Below, one piece after another: positions 29,015 to 34,703 of a DNA stretch of 34,703 nucleotides. Under the pieces are notes generated by a model. It ran no database searches. It was not told the DNA's origin and worked only from the letters and a program-made list of their open reading frames with translations. How positions within the stretch are numbered: position 1 is the stretch's first letter; the number at the start of each line of letters is the position of its first letter. Both the position numbers and the translations under genes were made by a program. The DNA comes from Planctomycetota bacterium (lineage in GTDB: Bacteria; Planctomycetota; Phycisphaerae; UBA1845; CAIVHJ01): NCBI GenBank assembly GCA_022573485.1, contig JACZTW010000003.1, forward strand, positions 1 to 34,703, written 5' to 3'.

Positions 29015-29117
29015 GAGGGCATCGTACTTCAGATCATTGCAGTGCTCAACTCCCACCGGCCCAGGGCCGATGAGAATGCCGGGCAAGTTGTTCGGAAGCT
29101 CAGTGACGAGGTGCTGC

Positions 29118-29486
29118 ATGTCGGACTTTGAGGAAATGACCTTCGAAACTTTGCCGGAAGCTCTGGTCGTCGGCGTGCAGTCTGAGAAATTGGACTACAT
29201 GGTGCTCGACAAACTGGAGCGCCGCATTACCGCCCAGGCGACAATGGCGGGCAAGTTCAACGTCATACTCGATCTCGGGGAGGTTGAGTTCATTCCCAGC
29301 ATGCTCATGAGCGTGTTGGTCAAGACGCTCAAGAGTCTCGGCGATCAAGGTCGCAAATTCCTTCTCGTCGGCATGAATCGCCACATTCGGGCGTCTTTGA
29401 AATTGACGCGAATCGACGTCTTGTTCGACCTCCACGATTCCGTCAACGCCGCGCGCACGGCTCTGGGTGCGGGAGTATGTCCGTAG
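29118..29486 (+). CDS. STAS-domain protein (anti-sigma factor antagonist-like)
   Basis: NVILDLGEVEFIPSMLMSVLVKTLKSLGDQGRKFLLVGMNRHIRASLKLTRIDVLFDLHDSVNAA. Start set at MSDFEEM (29118). Confidence 0.8.
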   Translation: MSDFEEMTFETLPEALVVGVQSEKLDYMVLDKLERRITAQATMAGKFNVILDLGEVEFIPSMLMSVLVKTLKSLGDQGRKFLLVGMNRHIRASLKLTRIDVLFDLHDSVNAARTALGAGVCP

Positions 29487-29658
29487 CCACGCTGGCCAAT
29501 CCCCACTATTCCAGCCTTCGCTTCCACACGTGGCAGATCCCTCGCACGGGTCGGAAAAGCCGCTAAACACGACCGTATTCCATTGACCCGCATCGGCAGC
29601 GTCGATAGCATGGCAGTAGTATCGATTCTGGGGATGATGCTGGTCGAGGGAAGCAAAC

Positions 29659-30480
29659 ATGAAGCACACCGCCTTGCTTTTGTCGTCGTGTATGGTTTTT
29701 GCGACATCCCCGGCCTCCGCCGATACGTTTATCGAATCCTTTGATGGGGGTTCAAACGAAGGCAGTTGGACATTCGGATCGCCCAACGGAGCTATCGAAC
29801 CGTTCGGGGGCAATCCCTCGTGGTTCTTCCACGACTCATTTCTTGACACCTTCGCGCCCAGACCTCGTACCGCGTTCGGCGCGGCCTCGGAATTCACGGG
29901 CAATTATCGTGAAATGCGTGTCACTTCAGTCGGTATCGACCTCATCCTCTTCGACGTCGATTTCAGCGCCGGCGGTCGCCCGCTGACGGTGATGCTGATC
30001 AGCGATAACTCCACGCCCGGTGATTTCAGCGACGACTGGGCTGCGTACTTGATAGGGCCGGACAACGTGCCCTTGGTGGGCCAGGGTTGGCTCAGTTACG
30101 ACTTCGAGATTCCTTCGCAGTCCGAGACCTTGCCGATCGGCTGGCAGACGGTCATCTTCGGACCGAACTCACCCGTCGATCCGGATTGGAACGATGTAAT
30201 CACGAATGTCGCCCAGTTGCGATACTTCTACGGCGATCCGACCTTCTTCTTCATTTTCCAAGGCTGGGACTTGGGCATGGACAATCCGCGCATCATCACG
30301 ACTGCCGAGCCCTGTCCGGCGGACTTCGACGGGAACGGCACGGTAGAGGCATTTGATCTGGCGATGCTTCTGGGGAACTGGGGCGCCTGCGCGGGTTGCC
30401 CAGCCGACCTGAACGGCGACGGCACCATCGGCGCCGCCGATCTGGCAGAGCTGCTGGGCAGTTGGGGGCCCTGCCCCTGA
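29659..30480 (+). CDS. Secreted protein with C-terminal dockerin/EF-hand-like pair
   Basis: Signal MKHTALLLSSCMVFATSPASADT; C-terminus CPADFDGNGTVEAFDLAMLLGNWGACAGCPADLNGDGTIGAADLAELLGSWGPCP. Confidence 0.85.
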   Translation: MKHTALLLSSCMVFATSPASADTFIESFDGGSNEGSWTFGSPNGAIEPFGGNPSWFFHDSFLDTFAPRPRTAFGAASEFTGNYREMRVTSVGIDLILFDVDFSAGGRPLTVMLISDNSTPGDFSDDWAAYLIGPDNVPLVGQGWLSYDFEIPSQSETLPIGWQTVIFGPNSPVDPDWNDVITNVAQLRYFYGDPTFFFIFQGWDLGMDNPRIITTAEPCPADFDGNGTVEAFDLAMLLGNWGACAGCPADLNGDGTIGAADLAELLGSWGPCP

Positions 30481-30636
30481 GAAACTTCTAAACAATCTCG
30501 ACAACGAAGATGTGGTCCCGGCGCCCCTTGTTGCCGACGTACCGCTGTCTGCTTTTCCGCCCGGCGAGAGGGGGCACCGCGAGGCCGGCACCCGCTCTAA
30601 CATCATGCGTTGCTCGGAAATACGGAGTATCGGCGC

Positions 30637-30668
30637 TTGACAAACGCCGGCCGGATGCCGAGAATCGA
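30637..30668 (+). promoter_or_regulatory. Possible sigma70-type promoter upstream of the 30751 CDS
   Basis: Perfect TTGACA at 30637-30642; -10-like GAGAAT/AGAATC at 17-18 bp spacing is weak. Confidence 0.25.
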
Positions 30669-30750
30669 ATAGTGTGTCAGTGTGCGTCCGCCTACCCCGG
30701 ACAGCGCGCATCATCCTTTGTTGACAATTGGCTGAATGGGAGGCCCGTGA

Positions 30751-32163
30751 ATGGCAGGCAGACCCCCGGCAGCGAGTCCGACTGGTCTTCTCGTGGGCAT
30801 GTGTGTATCGGTCGGCATCGCCTTGATCGCACTCGTGCTCTTGGTCGTATTGTGGACCAACCAGGAAGAGCTCAAGGCCGCCGCAGACAAGGCAAACAGT
30901 GATGCGCAGCGCCTCATGACGCCCGGCGAGAGACAGGGCGCCTGGGCCGATTGGTTCAATCAGGCGACCGGAGGGAAATCTGTCGCCAAGCTCATGCACG
31001 ACGAAATGGCTGATCTGGGCGAGATCATCTCAGCCGAGTCGGCCACGCCCGCTCCGGGTTTGGCGGCCCGCCTCCACGACAACCAATTGAACGGGTTGTG
31101 GAACATGATGGAGGACGACGAAATCCTGGATGATCCTTCCGCCGTGGTTGAAAGACCGCTCGTCGACGCGCTGACCACGATGTACGACCTGTACAAAGCG
31201 GAACATGAAGCACATCAGCGGGCCAATGAGACGGCCGCCGACCGCCAAGAGCAAATCGACATGCTCATCGAGACGAACGAGAACCTGGGTAAGGAATTCG
31301 AGCAGGAGGTGGGTACGCTCCGGGCCCGGCTTGATGTCATCGATGAGGAATGGAAGAGCTATCGGCAGCAAAAGGAAGATCAATTCGCCGCATTTGAAAA
31401 GTCAACCCAGGATCGCGCGGATGCCAGCTTCGCTGCGGAGCAGGAACTACGCGGCCAAATCACTGGACTCTCTCAGGAGCTGAGCAAGAAGGCGGACCGC
31501 GCCCGGGAACTGCAACACAAACTCCGCGAGTTTCAAATCCTGCCGCAGAGCTTGATGGCCGCACGCCAGACGGACGGCAAGGTGCTGATGGCCAAGCCCG
31601 GTGAAGACACCGTGTTCATCAACCTGGGCGCCCGTGATCGCCTGGTGCTCGGCATTCGATTCGCGGTCTACCCGCCCGACACGGGCATTCCCAGCTCCGG
31701 CCAGGCGAAGGCCACCATCGAGGTGATCGATATCGACGAAAACGTCTCGACATGCCGTATTTTGCGGGACAATGCACTGTTCCCCATCCTCGAAGGCGAC
31801 CTCATAGCCAATCCGGTCTACGACCGAGGACGCAGCTTGACGTTTTATGTGCTCGGCAAGTTTGATTTTGACTACGACGGCCGGGACGATCCTAACGGGA
31901 AAGCGACGCTCCAAGCGCTCATCAAAGAAAACGGTGGCCTCATCGCCGACGAACTCAGCGCCCGGATTGACTTCGTGATCGCCGGAGCGCGCCCCGCAGT
32001 GCTGCGCCTTTCCAGTAACCCCAGTCCGGAGAACCAGGCCGTCCACGACGATCAGAGTCGCAAGAAGGACACCTACACCGCAGCCATCAACGACGCCCAG
32101 GCACTGTCGATCCCGATTTTCACGCAGGAAACCTTTCTGCAATTCATGGGCCGAGTGCGTTGA
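30751..32163 (+). CDS. Membrane-anchored coiled-coil protein of unknown function
   Basis: One N-terminal TM segment (LLVGMCVSVGIALIALVLLVVLW), then a long heptad-rich region and a C-terminal globular region (VFINLGARDRLVLGIRFAVYPPDTG..). Confidence 0.8.
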   Translation: MAGRPPAASPTGLLVGMCVSVGIALIALVLLVVLWTNQEELKAAADKANSDAQRLMTPGERQGAWADWFNQATGGKSVAKLMHDEMADLGEIISAESATPAPGLAARLHDNQLNGLWNMMEDDEILDDPSAVVERPLVDALTTMYDLYKAEHEAHQRANETAADRQEQIDMLIETNENLGKEFEQEVGTLRARLDVIDEEWKSYRQQKEDQFAAFEKSTQDRADASFAAEQELRGQITGLSQELSKKADRARELQHKLREFQILPQSLMAARQTDGKVLMAKPGEDTVFINLGARDRLVLGIRFAVYPPDTGIPSSGQAKATIEVIDIDENVSTCRILRDNALFPILEGDLIANPVYDRGRSLTFYVLGKFDFDYDGRDDPNGKATLQALIKENGGLIADELSARIDFVIAGARPAVLRLSSNPSPENQAVHDDQSRKKDTYTAAINDAQALSIPIFTQETFLQFMGRVR

Positions 32164-32190
32164 GTCTTCACCGCGCTCCGCGGACGCAGT

Positions 32191-33003
32191 ATGGCGCCTG
32201 TTGACCTGCAACACATCCTGACCCGCGCGAAGGCGTGGGCACGCGAAGCAGGGGAGTTGGCCCGCACTCGCCAGGGCTCAGACTTCGCCGCCTCCACAAA
32301 GAGCGATCAATCCCTCGTCACCGAAGTCGATATTCAAATGCAGCAGTTGATTGTCGATCACGCAGCGCGCGAATTCCCGGAGCATGGAATACTGGCCGAG
32401 GAAAGCGCCTCGATTGCTTCGGAAGCAACCGGGCGCGGCAGCGCGGAATACTATTGGGTGATCGATCCGTTGGACGGCACCCGGAATTACGTACACGGGT
32501 TGCCGTTTTATTGTGTCTCCATTGCCCTGATGGATCGCGGTGTGCCGGTCGTCGGCGTAATCCACGATCCCAACTGTGACCGCACCTACACTGCGATCAA
32601 AGGGCGGGGCGCATTCGCCGGTGAGCGGCGGATGCACGTCTCAGCCGCCGACTGGTCGGACGGCCCACTCCTGGGCATCCCCACACCGAGGCGAACGCCT
32701 CTGCCGGCTGCGATTTATCAGGATTGGGCTTCGCGGGGTGTCCTGCGCCACATTGGTTCAACTTGCTTGAATCTGGCCCTGACCGCCTGCGGGGCGCTGG
32801 ATGCCTGTTTCGCTCAGGAAATTAAGCTCTGGGACGTCGCGGCGGGGGCGATATTGGTCACCGAGGCGGGCGGGTGCGTGACGTCGCCGACTGGGCAGAC
32901 CATTTTTCCCGTCGACCCCGAACGGTATGAAGGCGAGAACATCGCATTTCTGGCCGGCGGCCAGCCGCTGCACGATGAGTTGATGGAATCCCTGCGGAGC
33001 TGA
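32191..33003 (+). CDS. Inositol monophosphatase family protein
   Basis: LVTEVDIQMQQLIVD, HGILAEES, YWVIDPLDGTRNYVHGLPFYCVSIAL, KLWDVAAGAILVTEAGG. Confidence 0.95.
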   Translation: MAPVDLQHILTRAKAWAREAGELARTRQGSDFAASTKSDQSLVTEVDIQMQQLIVDHAAREFPEHGILAEESASIASEATGRGSAEYYWVIDPLDGTRNYVHGLPFYCVSIALMDRGVPVVGVIHDPNCDRTYTAIKGRGAFAGERRMHVSAADWSDGPLLGIPTPRRTPLPAAIYQDWASRGVLRHIGSTCLNLALTACGALDACFAQEIKLWDVAAGAILVTEAGGCVTSPTGQTIFPVDPERYEGENIAFLAGGQPLHDELMESLRS

Positions 33004-33055
33004 CTTTGTCCGTTCTTGATCGCGGACCATCCGCCAAGCTCAGTCGGCCCACTGT

Positions 33056-33439
33056 CTAACGTGAAGTTTCTTCCGTATCGCCGGTGATCACGCGCTGAAT
33101 AGACTGACGAACGAACGTCATCTTTGTGTTGTTGGTTTCGTCGACGCGCACCACGATCTCGTCTTCTTTCGTGGTGACCACGGTTCCGACAATGCCCCCG
33201 ATCGTCACGACGCGGTCGTTCTTCTTCAATCCCTGGATCATTTTGGCGAGCTCTTTCTTCTTCCTGCCCTGGCCTCTGAACAGAAAAATGTAAAACACGA
33301 CCATGGCCAGCATCAAGCCAAAGAAAATGTTCGGGAAGCCACCGGCTGACTTGCCTGTGCCGCCTGGCTGAGTAGGAGGGCCGGTGGGAACAGGGGTTTG
33401 GGCCACGAGTTCGATCATCGATTGATTCATGTTTTCCAC
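33056..33439 (-). CDS. yajC: Preprotein translocase subunit YajC
   Basis: Single TM (IFFGLMLAMVVFYIFLFRGQGRKKKELAKMIQGLKKNDRVVTIGGIVGTVV); next to tgt, a common arrangement. Confidence 0.93.
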   Translation of the reverse strand: MENMNQSMIELVAQTPVPTGPPTQPGGTGKSAGGFPNIFFGLMLAMVVFYIFLFRGQGRKKKELAKMIQGLKKNDRVVTIGGIVGTVVTTKEDEIVVRVDETNNTKMTFVRQSIQRVITGDTEETSR

Positions 33440-33467
33440 GTCAAAATCCTATCCATGAGAGTCGCGC

Positions 33468-34604
33468 TCAAGTGGCGACGGGGTATTCTGAATAAATGGC
33501 CTGTAGATTGTCCTGTTCGATCAATTCCCGAATCCTAACCATCAACCGCTGGTAGAATCGGATGTTGTGGATCGAGGCCAGAATCGGTCCCAGCATTTCG
33601 TCCACCACAAACAAGTGCCTAATATAACCTCTGCTGAAGTGCGTGCAAGCATGGCAATCGCAGCCGTCCTCGATCGGCTGATCCGCGGTCTTGTGCTGCT
33701 CATTACGGAGCTTTACAGGCCCGTTGGCAGTGAAGGCTTGGGCGTTCCTCCCGTTGCGGGTGGGCAGCACGCAGTCGAACATGTCCACGCCGCGGCGGAC
33801 CGCCTCTACGATGTCCCTCGGCATGCCCACGCCCATGAGGTAGCGCGGGCGATCCTCGGGCAGCTCGTCCGGCAGGTAGTCCAACACTTCCATCATTTGC
33901 TCGTGCGACTCGCCCACGGACAGCCCGCCGATCGCATAGCCCGGGAAATCCAGTTCGCACAGCTCCGCCGCACAGCGCATCCTCAGGTCCTCATACACCC
34001 CGCCCTGCACGATCCCAAAGAGCGCCTGATCTTCCCGCGTGTGAGCCTGGCGGCAGGCCTGCGCCCAGCGCAGCGTTCGCGAGACTGCCTCTTCGACTTG
34101 GCTTCGCTCGCACGGGTAGGGCGGGCATTGATCGAAAGCCATGATGATGTCCGCGCCCAGCTTGTTTTGCACGTCGATGGCGGATTGCGGATCGAGCTTC
34201 AACTTCGCGCCGTCGATGTGCGATCGAAACGTCACGCCCTCGTCGCTGATCTTGGCCAGCGATGCCAGCGAGAAGATTTGGAATCCGCCGCTGTCGGTCA
34301 GGATCGGCTTGTCCCAGCCCATGAAGCCGTGCAGTCCGCCGAACTCCGCGACGACCTCGGGCCCGGGCCTCAGCAACATGTGGTACGTGTTCGCCAGGAT
34401 GATTTCGGTTCCAGTGGCGACGATTTGGGAAGGCGTCAGGCCTTTGACCGAGGCCTTGGTGCCGACGGGTATAAACGCAGGAGTCTCCACCACGCCGTGC
34501 GGCGTGTGAAGCCGCCCGCGGCGGGCCTTGCTGCCGGAATCGCTGGCCGTTAGTTCAAAGGAAAACACCGCACAATCTTTACAGCTCCGCTGCGCGCGAG
34601 CCAC
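33468..34604 (-). CDS. tgt: tRNA-guanine transglycosylase
   Basis: TPAFIPVGTKASVKGLTP, ILANTYHMLLRPG, ILTDSGGFQIFSLA, FGIVQGGVYEDLR, YLMGVGMPRDIVEAVRRGVDMFDCVLPTRNGRNAQAFT, CDCHACTHFSRGYIRHLF. A GTG at 34568 (VFSFELTASD) is an alternative start. Confidence 0.97.
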   Translation of the reverse strand: MARAQRSCKDCAVFSFELTASDSGSKARRGRLHTPHGVVETPAFIPVGTKASVKGLTPSQIVATGTEIILANTYHMLLRPGPEVVAEFGGLHGFMGWDKPILTDSGGFQIFSLASLAKISDEGVTFRSHIDGAKLKLDPQSAIDVQNKLGADIIMAFDQCPPYPCERSQVEEAVSRTLRWAQACRQAHTREDQALFGIVQGGVYEDLRMRCAAELCELDFPGYAIGGLSVGESHEQMMEVLDYLPDELPEDRPRYLMGVGMPRDIVEAVRRGVDMFDCVLPTRNGRNAQAFTANGPVKLRNEQHKTADQPIEDGCDCHACTHFSRGYIRHLFVVDEMLGPILASIHNIRFYQRLMVRIRELIEQDNLQAIYSEYPVAT

Positions 34605-34703
34605 GGGGATCGGGCAGTCGTGTCGGAGTTTATCTAGATTCCAACAACTTCAAAATATCCACAAAGAAGCCACCATGTCTGCCCCCTGCCCAGGACGAGT
34701 AAT

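Noticed and set aside
29100-29903. 267-aa minus-strand ORF
   Set aside because: Overlaps the STAS gene and the start of the dockerin-motif gene on the other strand; no family resemblance.
33567-34553. 328-aa plus-strand ORF
   Set aside because: Antisense to tgt, which has full conserved motifs.
1-34703. CRISPR array
   Set aside because: The only regular repeats are the 156-bp coding units; no short repeat/unique spacer pattern and no cas genes.

Overview
This window looks like a planctomycete-type (Phycisphaerae-like) chromosome segment; that assignment is inferred from a dockerin/EF-hand-like 'ADLAELLGxWGP' motif, a planctomycete-style pseudopilin and gene content. The left ~5.9 kb is an accessory, mobile-element-scarred region. 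It has a 42-bp 5'-half copy of tRNA-Leu (58-99), a secreted protein joining an ILEI/FAM3-like domain to an alpha/beta-hydrolase (416-1909), an intact tRNA-Leu(CAA) (2088-2171), and the C-terminal stub of a tyrosine recombinase (minus strand, 2236-2364). The stub is cut off by two abutting, apparently intact insertion sequences: an IS630-type element (2367-3599, TA target duplication, A7 frameshift site) and an IS5-type element (3602-5116, perfect 15-bp terminal repeats). Small element-like ORFs follow. Next is a 1750-aa secreted Cys-rich protein (5972-11224, minus) with tandem 52-aa/156-bp CTDC-like repeats, a dockerin-like pair and FG-GAP-like C-terminal repeats. The rest is mostly ordinary core and envelope genes: purD, lptF/lptG-type permeases, frr, a pseudopilin, a PQQ-type propeller, purH, cob(I)alamin adenosyltransferase, an O-antigen ligase-like TPR protein, a glycosyltransferase, polA, a STAS protein, a dockerin-motif secreted protein, a coiled-coil membrane protein, an inositol monophosphatase-family protein, yajC and tgt. 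The most unusual items are the ILEI-hydrolase fusion inside the tRNA-bounded segment, the double-sided tRNA-Leu scar, and the giant Cys-rich repeat protein. All family assignments were made by eye from sequence motifs; no searches were run.
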